Origin: Nilaparvata lugens
Lineage: Eukaryota > Arthropoda > Insecta > Hemiptera > Delphacidae
Length of the DNA stretch: 64,000 nt
Assembly (NCBI RefSeq): GCF_014356525.2
Contig: NC_052518.1
Span: 33,626,017-33,690,016 of the forward strand
Direction of reading: 5' to 3'
Below, in pieces: positions 47,713 through 58,330 of this stretch. Numbering within the stretch: position 1 is the stretch's first letter; each line of letters starts with the position of its first letter. Under the pieces are notes generated by a model that saw only the letters and a list, made by a program, of their open reading frames with translations, had not been told where the DNA came from and made no database searches. Position numbers and translations under genes: made by a program.

Positions 47713-47814
47713 AATAAAAATGTTATAGTGGAATTCGACAACATCTTTTTTCTTTTTCCTTCCTTTATCTTAATATGGAGAAGTTCCACAATATCTCTGA
47801 TAAAAGTGTTAAAT

Positions 47815-50800
47815 GTATTATTAATCAACTTGTAAAGGGTTCGATCAAATTCATTATCTGCTACTGTCCTTAATTGTGTATTCATATCAATGAAAGGTTT
47901 CATCCATCTACTTTGTTCGAATTTTATACCTCTGTTCCTTTTTTCAATATCATACCCAATTCTAAGTAGAGTTTTAGATTATCAGAATACATTACATATT
48001 TTTCTTTGTTTGTGAATGTTGTTATTAGTTTCTCATATCTACCAGTAGGTGGTGTTTCTTTCAAGGGTGCTAGAGGGAAACAATTGTGTGTGCTTTGAAG
48101 GTGAGAGGGGTATTCCAGGTCCACTTCCAACATGTACTCTAAACTTGAATTAGTTATTTTTCGAGGATCAAATTCTTCTATTTCTCTTTCACTCATCCAT
48201 TCAAATTTTGAATGTGGAAGATTCCCAGACATACCCATGGCATACAAATTATTACAATCCCAATAGATTATATATGTTTCTGGCTCATTTATGTTGAAAT
48301 TACTCATATATCTATTGTTTGCTTTTGGATATCTCTTAGGAATGACACTTATCCCACCTCTTATTCCTTTTTCAAAGAATAGGTGCATATCAATATCAGT
48401 CAAGAGTTCGAGCTCTACTCCTGTAATTTTCAACATAGCAAACCAAGAATAATGTGGAAGAGAGAAGAAGTGAGCTGGGTCTAGATTATAGGTAAGCATG
48501 AAACTTGTTCGAAAATTCTGAAAAATGTCTGCTAATAGAAGAATGTCTGTTTTTAAGTAAAGGTCATGGTATTCAGCAAGATTTTTTATGTTGAAATACT
48601 TCCAAATGTTCTGTGCATGCTGATATTCTGTCTCAGTGATTTGACTGTCGGTTAGTCTACTGTAGAATTTATCAATAGTAGGTAATTTCGTTTCTTGGAA
48701 TCGCTCAAAACTATTCATATATTCGTATGGGTAAAATTGTTTTGTTTTCAATAGGTCTGCTTTGTTTGAGGAGAAATGTTTTGATAGCAGATCAAATTTT
48801 GAATTGATCTCAGCCAATTTCTCAAGAGATGAATTCAAGAAATTGAGAGAATCAATAAATCTTAGTGTATCATTCAATGTTATAGAGATAATTTCCTCAC
48901 TAGTCTTGGCAATACAGCTTATTTTGTTCTTATAATTAGTCAATGCTTGTATTATAAAATGTGAATCATATCCTGAAAAATTATGAACCACTACTGGTGT
49001 CTTTTCAACTTTTTCTGCATTTAAATTACAATTGTTGTGGGCTGCACCCAGGTACATCCCATTTGAATGTGAGTGGTACCTAACCCTATCAAACAGTGAA
49101 CGTTTATCACATAAGCAACACAATGTTTCCTCTAAGAACTTTCCATTCTCTTCAGAATCAATGGTCAAGGGGATATTTTGTTCTAATTTATCTTTCAGAA
49201 TAATACCATATTCATCTAATTCACCTATAAATTTCTCAATTAAGGTTTCAGATTCTGTAAGGGAATTTGCTCTTACAATTTTAGGACCACAGTGAATATT
49301 TCCACCTTCATTCACAATAACATATCCATATCCACAAGGAATGTGTTCTCCATTGATGATTAGACAATCAAGGACTGCATAAATGATATAGGGAACTCTA
49401 AGTGTATAGGAGAAATTTTTGAATGTTAAAATCTCATGTCCTTTTTGTGGCATTTCTACTCTCTGAGTTTTCCCCAGAGAGCATGATTCAATATGATTGT
49501 TCAATTTTTGTAGGGCATTTTTTCTAGTAAATCGATGAAAACAGTGTGGACATATTTCTACTTTATGTCCATGTTTAGTGTAATTGGACAATAATCTTGA
49601 TAGATTTTTTACAAGTGTATAATGTTTTTTATCTTTACTTGATAATAATAATAGTGTAATCTTGTGCTGCCGATCTTTATTTTTTGATATAAGTAATGGA
49701 TAGAAGGTATGATTTTCATGAGCAATAACATTTATACATATCATTGGGTTTTGTTTTTTGAATTTTGAAATATCTTCCAGACTAAGTGGGAAATTTAGAT
49801 CATTGATATTGATTAGATTCAATAATTTTTTCAAGTCTCCAACTCTATTAATCCTCTTATTATGGAAGAAAGCTAAGACAGACCAAATAAATGAAAGACT
49901 TTCATCACTTTTCACATTCACTATAGCTTTCTTATCTGTTATGAACTTTGGTATAGGAATGAATGATGATTCACTTAAATTCAAGGAACAAAGTCTAAAC
50001 AAATTCCTCACCAGAGTATAGTGTTTCTTACCATTTGATTCTAAAAGTAAAAGCGTAATTTTATGCTCTCTCTGTTGATTTTCTGATGTAAGTAATGGAT
50101 AGACAATTTCATTTTCATATCCAACAACATTTATAGATATAGTTGGGTTTTGTTTTTCGAATTTTGAAATATCTTCCAAGATAGGTGGGAAATTAAGATC
50201 ATTGATATTGATTAGATTTATTATTTTTTCAAGTCGCTAACTCTATGATGTGTTCTATTATTATGAAAATAAGCTAGAACAGACCAGACAAAACATAAAT
50301 CATCTTCATTCCTGATATTTAAAATGACTCTTCTAACTGCTATTTTTTTGGGTGTCAAGACATATGAACCTGTTCCATGTATGGGTGAATATTTCACTAT
50401 ATTCAAATCAAATCTTTGAAACTCATCAATTACCCACCCACTACCATTTTGAATGAATTTATCAAACTTTTCATTCATTATATTTTCAGCCTCCTCCCAT
50501 TGCTTATGAAATTCATTGATATTATTATGTTATTTATCTAGCATATGGCCCTACAACACAAATCTTTATGTTATCTAACATAAGTCAAACATATAAACAA
50601 TGAAGTCATCTTAGTCACAAGTTTAAAAAAAGGTGGAAAAAAATGTAAAAGTTATAAACATATATCTAGTCGATTTAAATATGCCACTGCATCTGGTGTA
50701 GCTACCAGGAAGTCATCCAGCCTGCCCTCATAAGCTGTTCTTGTGCACTCTTCTGCAATGTGTCTTATGGTTTGCACAGCGCCACACTCACAAAAAGGTG

Positions 50801-52589
50801 TTGGAGCCTTTCCCCACTTGTGCAATGCATAGGCACATCTTCCATGCTGAGTTCGGATCCTGTTTAGAGCTGACCATAGTTTGCATGGCAAATCAAAACC
50901 TGGTGGCTTTTCTGTGATACATGGGGTAAGATCGATTTGCCTTGCATGCCATTCCTGTTTCCAGGCGTCTGTTAAACTGAACTCACCATCCAGAGCATGT
51001 AATGCCATTCTGGTGGGAGGCTTTCAAGACGCCAGGCGGATTTGATTGGCATGTTCTATATCCCCATGTATTGGCAAGTTTTGATTTTGCAGGATCTTAT
51101 TGAACTCTCTTGTTAGCGCATTCATGCGTTGGAGGTTGGGGGGTGGTATGTGACTCAGCACCGGGAGCCATTCTAATGGTGTCAATTTTATGACTCCAGC
51201 AACCAACCTCATTGAATTATTCAACTGAGCATCAACCCTGTGCACATGTGAGCTATTCAGCCACACGGGTGCACAAAACTCAGCAGTTGAGAACACAAGA
51301 CCCAGGGCTGAAGAGCGTAATGTAGAAGCTGAAGCTCCCCAAGAAGTTCCACAGAGCTTTTGGATGATATTGTTTCTGGACTTCAGCTTCTCCGCCAATT
51401 TTGTAAGATGCTCCTTATAAGAAAGTGTCAAGTACTACGCCAAGGTATCTAGGTGTTTTGCAATGAGTGAGCCACTTGTCTTCAAATTGGACACGGAGCT
51501 CCCTGTTTGCATCTTTGTTACTGAGAGGGAAGCAAGCAACCTCTGTTTTACTGGCATTCGGTTGGAGGCGCCATCTGCGAGAGTATTTTCCCAGTTTCCC
51601 CAAATCAGCTGTGAGAGTCTTTTCTGTCTCCTCAAACATCCTGCTCTGAGTTGTTAACACCCAATCATCAGCATAGCCATATTTTCTTGATGTTGTCTCT
51701 GGCATGTCTGCAATGTACAGACTAAACAAGAGAGGGGCAAGCACTGACCCTTGAGGCAGGCCGTTCCTGAGCTTTCTTTGTGTACTCATATCAGAGCCCA
51801 GGATGACTTTGAAAGTTCTGTCACTCAGCATATTGTTCAGGAGTCGAGCAGTCACTTTGCAGTTAATCACTTCAAGGAGCTTGTAAATCATTCCATTTCT
51901 CCACACAGTATCATATGCTGCTGATAAATCGATAAATGCAGCAGAGGTCTTTAGCTTGTTCTGGAATCCAGCTTCAATACATGTTGTGAGTGAGAGTACT
52001 TGGTCAACACAGCTTCGGTGAGGTCTGAATCCAGCTTGATATTATTATGAATATTGATAATTGATCTTGATTTTCCATGAAATGTAGGTGTGATTTCCAA
52101 TTGATCAACATCAGTTACAATTTTTCTTAATTTCACTTGTAAACTAACAAACCATTTAACATTTCCATTATATTTTTTCGATTTTGAAAGCATTATTTCC
52201 AGAATAGTTGGTCTAAATTGTTCAAATAGTATCTTAATATCAGTAGTCAAGAATTCTGTCCATTTATATAAGATCACATTACCATTAATACTCGTCACCA
52301 TTTTTTTATATAGAGAGGAAAGCAATCTGGCTTGTGGTCCATTGTAAATCTGGTACTGAAATGAGAATAAAGTTGTTATACATCTATTTATATAGGTTAA
52401 ATTGCAATCTAAAACAATGTTTGAGGAATATAACAAATTGAACTTATTCCTGATTGATTTAGTCTCAAACCTACAAAATAATCTCCTAATTGTTTTTGAA
52501 CCTATTTCATTGTGAGATAAAAAAAACACATGAAAAAAAGTTAGATTTGCTCCTGAAAATAGATTGGTTTCAATGAATATTTTACACAC
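47815..52589 (-). pseudogene. Polinton protein-primed DNA polymerase B, broken and interrupted
   Basis: The minus strand reads from 52,589. The N-terminal segment (TDIKILFEQFRPTILEIMLS, NVKWFVSLQVKLRKI) runs to 52,050, is interrupted by a LINE, and resumes at 50,516. A module with FVWSVLAYFHNNRTHHRVSDLKK follows. After a frameshift near 50,215 the 47,924-50,179 frame carries a second copy of that module (SFIWSVLAFFHNKRINRVGDLKK). Then come zinc-binding sequences (CPHCFHRF; CCLCDKR...HNNCN), the exonuclease motif HNFSGYDSHFI, LYLKTDILLLADIFQNFR, and polymerase motif A DCNNLYAMGMS. Exo motif I reads YAVLDC where D-x-E is expected. Another frameshift lies at ~47,935. The gene ends at the Penelope insertion (47,815) inside motif B, and the DTD motif is not in the window. 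Confidence 0.9.
50531..52035 (-). mobile_element. 5'-truncated LINE inserted in polB, 1,505 bp, 14-bp target duplication
   Basis: TTGATATTATTATG occurs on both sides (50,517-50,530 and 52,036-52,049). On the minus strand, RT sequence begins partway through the palm: GLPQGSVLAPLLFSLYIADMP, the YADD box in YGYADDWVL, and LQPNASKTEV. A frame change near 51,425 leads to the thumb region. The C-terminus (50,652-51,008) carries LNRIRTQHGRCAYALHKWG and CECGAVQTIRHIAEEC. A 3' UTR of ~120 bp ends at 50,531. It is a truncated, frameshifted, non-mobile copy. Confidence 0.92.
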
Positions 52590-52750
52590 CTATAACTATG
52601 CAATGAAACAATCCAGGGATGGGACAATCTGGCAACAATCTTGCATGGATCAATAACGTTTTCAAGATAGAATTGATAGAATTGGTAGAATTGTAGAAAG
52701 TATACTAACAGAAAGCTATCGAACAAAAATGTATAATCAATTAAAAAATA

Positions 52751-53680
52751 ATGTCAACAAGAAAGAAACTTGCACATGAGCTGCATGGTAGAGTCAGACA
52801 TAATTTCCTAACACATTGCACTGAAATAAAAGGTCTAACAGATTTATATCAAGCTGATATTGTTGACATGTCCAACTACAGCACATTTAATAAAAACTTT
52901 AGGTACATACTAACTGTAATCAACTGTTTCAGTAAATTTGCATTTTCAATACCAATGAAAACTAAAACTGGAAATGAGGTGGCAGCTGCATTGAAGCCAA
53001 TACTTGAGAAGCACAAAATAGTTAATTTCCAAACTGATGCAGGTAAAGAATTCTACAACGCAGCTGTTCAGAATCTATTCAAAACTGATAAAATCAATCA
53101 TTACAGTACATATAGTGATAAAAAAGCAGCAATTTGTAAGCGCTTCAATCGAACTCTCAAAGAGAATATGCTCCGTGAATTCACAATACAGGGTAATCAT
53201 AAATGGCTGGAGCTACTACCTAAACTAATAACTAATTACAATAACAGTGTCCACAGAACAATTCGAATGAAACCTGTTGAGGTGAATAGGAAAAATGAGA
53301 AATATGTGCTGATGAATATAGAGAAAGCTAGCATGCATAAAACATTCAATTAGATGAAACCAAAGTATAAGATTGGTGATAAAGTACGAATTAGTCGCTA
53401 CAAAAGAATATTTGATGAAGGCTATCTAGCAAACTGGACAAATGAAATATTCACTGTACACAATATACTCCCTACCATTCCTTTCATGTATCATCTGAGA
53501 GACATTAGTAATGAAATCATTAAAGGTACATTCTATGAATATGAAATGCAAAAAACTAAATATCCTGATGTCTATCTAATTGAGAAAGTACTGAAGGAGA
53601 AAGATGGTAAGATGTATGTTAAATGGCTTGGTTTTGATTCAAAATATAATTCATGGGTTGAAGGTGATGATATGATGTAA
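52751..53680 (+). pseudogene. Polinton retroviral-type integrase with chromodomain, inactivated
   Basis: The frame starts at ATG 52,751, divergent from polB. An rve core follows: YQADIVDM gives catalytic D36 and FQTDAGKEF gives D96. The third acidic residue, normally in a VVERFNRTLK-type motif, is K130 (codon AAG at 53,138-53,140). An in-frame TAG at 53,351-53,353 separates the core from a C-terminal part that restarts at ATG 53,354 in the same frame. This has an SH3-like region (KYKIGDKVRISRYKR) and a chromodomain (YLIEKVLKEKDGKMYVKWLGF). Polinton integrases normally carry this chromodomain for target-site choice. Both the missing glutamate and the stop predict loss of activity. Confidence 0.92.
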
Positions 53681-53693
53681 TATAATAAAAAAT

Positions 53694-54393
53694 ATGTTCA
53701 AATTCAAACAGCATAAATCAAAACTACCATTAATAAACTTCGACAAGTATTTAAATGATAACAGGAAACTTAAGATTTTAAAAAGACACAGTGAACTCTT
53801 ACCAAACTCTATAAGATGTATTGTGTATGGCCCAAGTAATTCTGGGAAAACAAATACAGTTTTCAATTTATTATTTGCAGAGAATGGGATTAAATTCATA
53901 CACTTGAATATATTCACTAAATCACATCAGCAAGATAAGTACCAACTCTTGAAAAAGATTATGCAACAGATAGCTGAAATTAAATTTAACTTGTACAAAG
54001 ATAATGATGAAATTCAACAACCAAATGATATGCCTCAAAATTCAGTCATGATATTTGATGATATTTGTATGGAGAATCAACAAAATATTCGTAACTATTT
54101 TAGTATGGGAAGACACAATAAAATTGATTGTTTTGTCAAACTTACTCTAGTATTCCCAAACAATTGATTAGGGATAATTGTAATCTAGTTGTTGCTTTCA
54201 AGCAGGATAATTGTAACCTACAACATATATATATCATGATCATGTATACACTGATATGAGTAAGGGTGAATTCAGTGCATTATGTGCTCAAGCATGGAGA
54301 AATAATAATAATGAATTTCTAGTTATTAATAAAGAATGTGACACATACAATGGTTGGTACAGACTTGATTTTGATAGATTTGTTATAATATAA
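53694..54393 (+). pseudogene. Polinton packaging-type (FtsK/HerA-like) ATPase, frameshifted
   Basis: ATG at 53,694 lies 14 bp after the integrase stop. The protein begins FKFKQHKSKLPL and carries a Walker A motif GPSNSGKT (about residues 46-53) and a Walker B-like VMIFDDIC near residue 120. Just after DCF (~54,137) the frame shifts: the frame ends at 54,167, while the conserved continuation (QTYSSIPKQLIRDN) reads in a neighbouring frame. An ATATATATAT stretch near 54,226 causes a second shift before the C-terminus, which ends at TAA 54,391-54,393. In Polintons and related viruses this ATPase is thought to pump DNA into capsids. Two lesions make this copy non-functional. Confidence 0.9.
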
Positions 54394-54395
54394 AA

Positions 54396-55396
54396 ATGCA
54401 TAAAAAAGATTTGGAAGAGTGGAGTGTGCTACAAAAAAAAAATTAAAAAACTATGTGACTCAATTCGTAGAAAACAACCTGAATTATCACATAATGTAGT
54501 CAGTGAAGAAGAACACAATTCAAAAACAATTCAAACCAATCACAGAATCATTGAAGCAATTACAACATCAACCCATTGAAAGAAAAATTAAAATAGAAAA
54601 GAAGGAACAACAAGAGCAAGAAGAAGAAGAAAAAGAACAAGGAGAAGAAGAAGAAGGAGAAGAAGAAGAAGAAGAAGAAGAAGAAGAAGAAGAAGAAGAA
54701 GAAGAAGAAGAAGCAGAAGAAGGATCTATAACTACCGGTGCTAATGATGATAAAAGTGGAATTAGAGGAATATTCAATTCAACAATTCAAAGATTAACAT
54801 CGAATGCCTGTAGAGCTAGCATTTCTAGTTACATAGATAATTTCATGCAAGCAACAAAAAGAGGAAATCTGTATGGAGTTCACTATAATCCTGATATTAA
54901 TGAGTGGCAAATTGGTAATAAAGTTGTAAAATTTTATGATAAAGAAATCCTCATTGATAACAGCAAATCATTCATGCTATTATTCAAAGCAGTACCTGAT
55001 AAACATATTTACAAGTGAACTGATTTGCAAACCTATAAAAATATACTTCAAATAACATCAGTTCATCTTGATAGTTTGGGTCGAGTTAAGAGAAATACCA
55101 GTTACAAATATGTAAATATTATTAAGAAATTATTCCCACCTAAAAAAGGAGTTACTCGAGGTAGAGGTGCTGGTGATAGTAGTTTAGAACAAGAAGATAT
55201 GCAAATTATAGTACCAAGAAAAAAAATGAAAAAGCAATATGTTTATTGGGATAACCCAAATGAGTTATGTGAAAGATTGAATCTATTGGTAAATTCAAAA
55301 ATAGCTGGGCACACTGGACATGATGCAGAGATTATGAGTATCATAGAAGAGTTGCGTGAAATTGGAGTAATTATTGGTGGTAATTTAGTATTATAG
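54396..55396 (+). pseudogene. Polinton PY-like protein with long Glu tract, broken
   Basis: ATG at 54,396 starts HKKDLEEWSVLQ, then an A-run (~54,435) shifts the frame (KKLCDSIRRKQPEL). Another shift near 54,500 leads to the main frame (KQFKPITESLKQLQ). GAA/GAG repeats at 54,612-54,720 encode an acidic tract of about 30 residues. The conserved region (NEWQIGNKVVKFYDKEILID) is cut by TGA at 55,016-55,018. The same frame continues TDLQTYKNILQIT to the conserved end YWDNPNELCERLNLLVNSKI...AGHTGHDAEIMSIIEELREIG. This matches the uncharacterised PY family encoded by Polintons beside the ATPase. Role unknown; a virion or genome-associated protein is the usual guess. Confidence 0.8.
54612..54720 (+). 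repeat. (GAA)n-type tract inside the PY-like gene
   Basis: Imperfect GAA/GAAGAG trinucleotides, purest at ~54,660-54,712, encoding poly-Glu. Confidence 0.9.
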
Positions 55397-55415
55397 AAAA
55401 ATATACTCTAGTATA

Positions 55416-55700
55416 ATGTCTATTGATAAATTTGGTCGATATTTACATAATAATAAGAAGACTAATAATATTAATGTTGAAATTAGAAATTTGATTCAGA
55501 ATTTTATAAGGATTATACAATTCATCTCATTAGTTGCTCATAATATCCCAGAAATTGATCTTAATGATAATGAACAATTCAAAGCAATGTTAGATCCACA
55601 ATTATTATCAATGTATGAAAAGTATGCTGCTGAAACAGCACAACCCTGGTTCTTTAGAGCATGGTTTGATGAAAAATTCATATACAAACATGAAATATAA
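55416..55700 (+). CDS. Small Polinton-associated protein with SIDKFGR start, 94 aa
   Basis: An intact frame from ATG 55,416 to TAA 55,698-55,700, 19 bp after the PY-like gene. It starts MSIDKFGRYL, a motif also seen at 55,712 and in the coiled-coil protein at 20,388. The middle is hydrophobic (NLIQNFIRIIQFISLVAHNIPEIDL), then comes an acidic segment and a tryptophan-containing C-terminus (PWFFRAWFDEKF). I do not recognise a named family. Its place among Polinton genes and its paralogue suggest a structural or minor virion protein. Confidence 0.6.
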   Translation: MSIDKFGRYLHNNKKTNNINVEIRNLIQNFIRIIQFISLVAHNIPEIDLNDNEQFKAMLDPQLLSMYEKYAAETAQPWFFRAWFDEKFIYKHEI

Positions 55701-55711
55701 TAAAAAAAAAC

Positions 55712-55967
55712 ATGAGTATTGATAAATTTGGATGTCATTTGAGTAGAAAACAAGAGAAATCAAGAGACTGAAGAATTAATTAATATATTACAGAATATTG
55801 TTAGTTTAGCAAAAAAATTCGGTTCTTATTATCTACCAAAGAACATTGATCTTAATAATATGAAACAATGGATGTATTTAACTGATCCAAACTTACTTCA
55901 TGATTTCCCTCCCACTTTAAAAAATAAATTCAAATTTTGGTATGAATATAATGTTGAATCCACCTGA
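55712..55967 (+). pseudogene. Paralogue of the SIDKFG protein, frameshifted
   Basis: ATG at 55,712 starts MSIDKFGCHLSRKQEK. A stop is reached after about 19 codons, and the remainder reads in another frame (NILQNIVSLAKKFGSYYLPKNIDLNNMKQWMYL, then KFKFWYEYN), ending at TGA 55,965-55,967. The pattern of hydrophobic block, N-ID-L motif and aromatic C-terminus parallels the upstream gene. This indicates an old tandem duplication followed by decay of the second copy. Confidence 0.6.
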
Positions 55968-56695
55968 TAAGAGAATTTTTTAACACCTATGTAATGTCCA
56001 ACATTCCTTCTAAAATAAATTATAAACTGGAACTGAAAAATGCTCAGATTTGTAATTCAATCAAGAATACAATTTATTTTGTTGAAATTCATTTTCAAAT
56101 TGATAAAAAACCTGTAAAAAGGTACTGAGCTTAATTTAGAAAATTATAAAACAATAATCTTTCCTACTTAAATCTAAGGTTATAAAGATCTTTCCTACCA
56201 AGAAAATCAAGTTCAGTTTGGATTTTGATGATTAGTTTTGTTCAACAAAATTCAAAAGTTGTTTCAAAGAGTCAAAAAACTATTCATACTGTGGGGACTC
56301 AAACCTGGGGCCCCATATGTATCAGACCGCAGAAACTTGCTTGGTAATAAACAATCTCATTTGTTTGCTATTACTAAATCCATCAATTTAAATCATTTTA
56401 CTTATTAATTAGATTGAACTTACAATAGAAATATTATTTAATAACAAGCTATGCAATAACAAGCAATTAGTTGAGCCAAGAATAAAGTTTTTAAAATTAT
56501 AAAAACAATATCAAATTCACAATTCATTTTAGGAGATTCATTTAAAATATCTACATTACTTAAAAGTAGCTCTTGGTAATCTACCACATAATAATATATT
56601 ATTACTGATTAGTGAAGTTGTGAATAATATCATTACAGTATCTATTCTTGTGATAACAAGAATATTTTTGATCAATTAATTTCAAATCTTGTTTA
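55968..56695. other. AT-rich sequence; inverted tRNA-3'-half-like motif
   Basis: No protein gene. On the minus strand near 56,340-56,290 there is GGGGCCCCAGGTTTGAGTCCCC, a good B-box with flanking complementary arms like a tRNA T-arm, followed by a T-run. No complete cloverleaf could be drawn, so it may be a SINE or tRNA remnant. Confidence 0.35.
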
Positions 56696-56697
56696 GT

Positions 56698-56772
56698 GGC
56701 TTAGTTGATAGCATTGCGGCTTACCAATCTGGAGTCTCAGGTTCGAATCCCAGAGATTAGAGAACTTTTTTG
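56698..56772 (+). ncRNA. tRNA-like sequence with A and B boxes (tRNA-derived SINE head or tRNA relic)
   Basis: TGGCTTAGTTGATAGCA fits the A-box/D-arm pattern, and AGGTTCGAATCCC (near 56,730-56,743) is a near-perfect B box with complementary TCTCA/CAGAGA-type arms. A T6 run follows at 56,765-56,770 and could terminate Pol III. The anticodon arm is poorly paired, so I do not assign an amino acid. Confidence 0.4.
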
Positions 56773-56890
56773 TAACTTGATAAATCAATATTACCTGAAG
56801 GTCATTCATACTTACATTGAACTAGGTCACCTCACAATGAAGAATTGTTGTAGCATTCAGAGCCTAGTGTAGAAAAATCTTGTGATATAA
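56773..56890. other. Short spacer
   Basis: No gene or repeat seen. Confidence 0.5.
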
Positions 56891-57558
56891 GATGTTATCT
56901 CCACCACTACCCCACCCTGACTGAAATTTCTGTTGGAATGAGCCCGGTATTTATAGTAATTTTATCAGCATCAAAATCCAGTTCCCACGGTTTTTTGTAT
57001 ACTGTCTTCCAAAAATGTTTGAGCAGGTCTAATAATTAAATAATAATAATAATAAATTATTATTTAATTTAATTTATTTTAATAATAATTTATTTTATTT
57101 TTTATTATTTGATATTATTCATCTATTATAATTATTCAATTATTAAATAATTATTATTTGTTTGAAATTATTTAATAATAAATTAAATTATTATTAATAA
57201 TTATTCATCTATTATAATTATTCAATTATTTAATAATTATTTTTGTTTGAAATTATTTAATAATAAATTAAATTATTATTTAATTATTCATCTATTATAA
57301 TTATTCAATTATTTGATAATTATTTTTGTTTGAAATTATTAATAATAAATTAAATTATTATTTAATTATTTATCTATTATAATTATTCAATTATTTTTTA
57401 TCATTATTATTTAATTATTAGACCTATTCAAACATGTTTGGAAGACGGTATACAAAAACCGTGGTAACTGGATTTTGATGCTGATAAAATTACTATAAAT
57501 ACCGGGCTCATTCCAACAGAGAATTCAGTTGTGGCGGGGTGGTGGTTGAGATAACATC
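56891..57558. mobile_element. Foldback element with ~150-bp inverted arms
   Basis: 56,891-57,040 is the reverse complement of 57,410-57,558 with a few mismatches. Shared blocks include GGAATGAGCCCGGTATTTAT, ATCAGCATCAAAATCCAGTT and the GGTCTAATAATTA inner ends. The ~370-bp interior is almost purely A/T and holds three to four copies of a ~90-bp unit with ATTCATCTATTATAATTATT. No coding capacity. It resembles a foldback/MITE-type element. A 67-bp piece of the right arm recurs near 58,092-58,160. Confidence 0.8.
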
Positions 57559-57835
57559 TCTTGACTGGAGAATATCCAGTAGTTGTTTATTCTCCCACTA
57601 CCCTTGCACTAGGTAGACTCAATTTATTAGTTTTAGATTGGTTTCACATTAGATTAGATTTGATTGCAATAGATGGATTTAATACCTCTTGACTGGAGAA
57701 TATCCAGTAGGTATGAGATCTCTTATTGCATTGGGAAGAGTGTGAACTTCTCTTGCTGGAGAATATCCAGTGGTCGTTACTCTCTCCCTTAGTTTTACTT
57801 GCAGTAGATATTTTATCCAAGTGGGGATCATCATT
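57559..57835. repeat. Three dispersed ACTGGAGAATATCCAGT hairpin repeats
   Basis: CTTGACTGGAGAATATCCAGT-like units occur at 57,564-57,580, 57,692-57,708 and 57,755-57,771 (the last starts with G instead of A). Each can fold as ACTGGA/TCCAGT. The first follows directly on the foldback arm. Confidence 0.7.
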
Positions 57836-58330
57836 GACCTTGACCTTGAATTTGACCTTGACCTTGAATTTGACTTGAATTTGACTTGAATTTGACTTTG
57901 GTTGTATACCTAGTGGGAAATAATAATGGTATTAGGCCACACCTCTTAGGAAGGGGGAAGTTTAATTAGGCCACACCTTTTAGGGGTGTGGGGGAGGGAA
58001 TTGAATTAGGCCACACCCCCCCCCCCTAATAAAAATATTTTCCTTAGTGTTTAATAGAAATTCTTGCTGTAAACATCTCCTCCCTGGCCTATAAATACAG
58101 AGCTCATTCCAACAGAGAATTCAGTTGGGGCGGGGTGGTGGTTGAGATAACATCTCTCAACCTTGACCTTGATCTGACCTTGACCTTGAATTCGACCTTG
58201 ACCTTGAATTCGACCTTGAGTTTTACCTTAAATTTGACCTTGATCTTGAATTTGACCTTGAATTCGACCTTGACCTTGAATTCGGCCTTGACCTTGACCT
58301 TGGTGTTAAATTGATGCTCAATCGGCACAA
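57836..58330. repeat. GACCTT hexanucleotide repeats and foldback-arm duplicate
   Basis: CCTTGACCTTGAATTTGA-type repeats occur at 57,836-57,900 and, more extensively, at 58,160-58,305. In between, 57,935-58,025 has three GGCCACACC motifs and a C-run. 58,092-58,160 duplicates the foldback right arm. The Lys/Val-rich minus-strand frame here is a repeat artefact. Confidence 0.75.

Larger units (their letters stand above)
44251..47814 (+). mobile_element. Penelope-like retroelement with terminal direct repeats
   Basis: Direct repeats of ~551 bp (44,251-44,801) and ~553 bp (47,262-47,814) flank a single intact ORF. The upstream repeat includes the first 13 codons of the ORF. Each repeat contains a hammerhead-ribozyme motif. 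The right end lies inside a Polinton polB gene, just after the NN of polymerase motif B. The left end continues from the partial copy. Confidence 0.92.

Noticed and set aside
58104..58328. Lys-Val repeat protein
   Set aside because: Translation of GACCTT hexamers.
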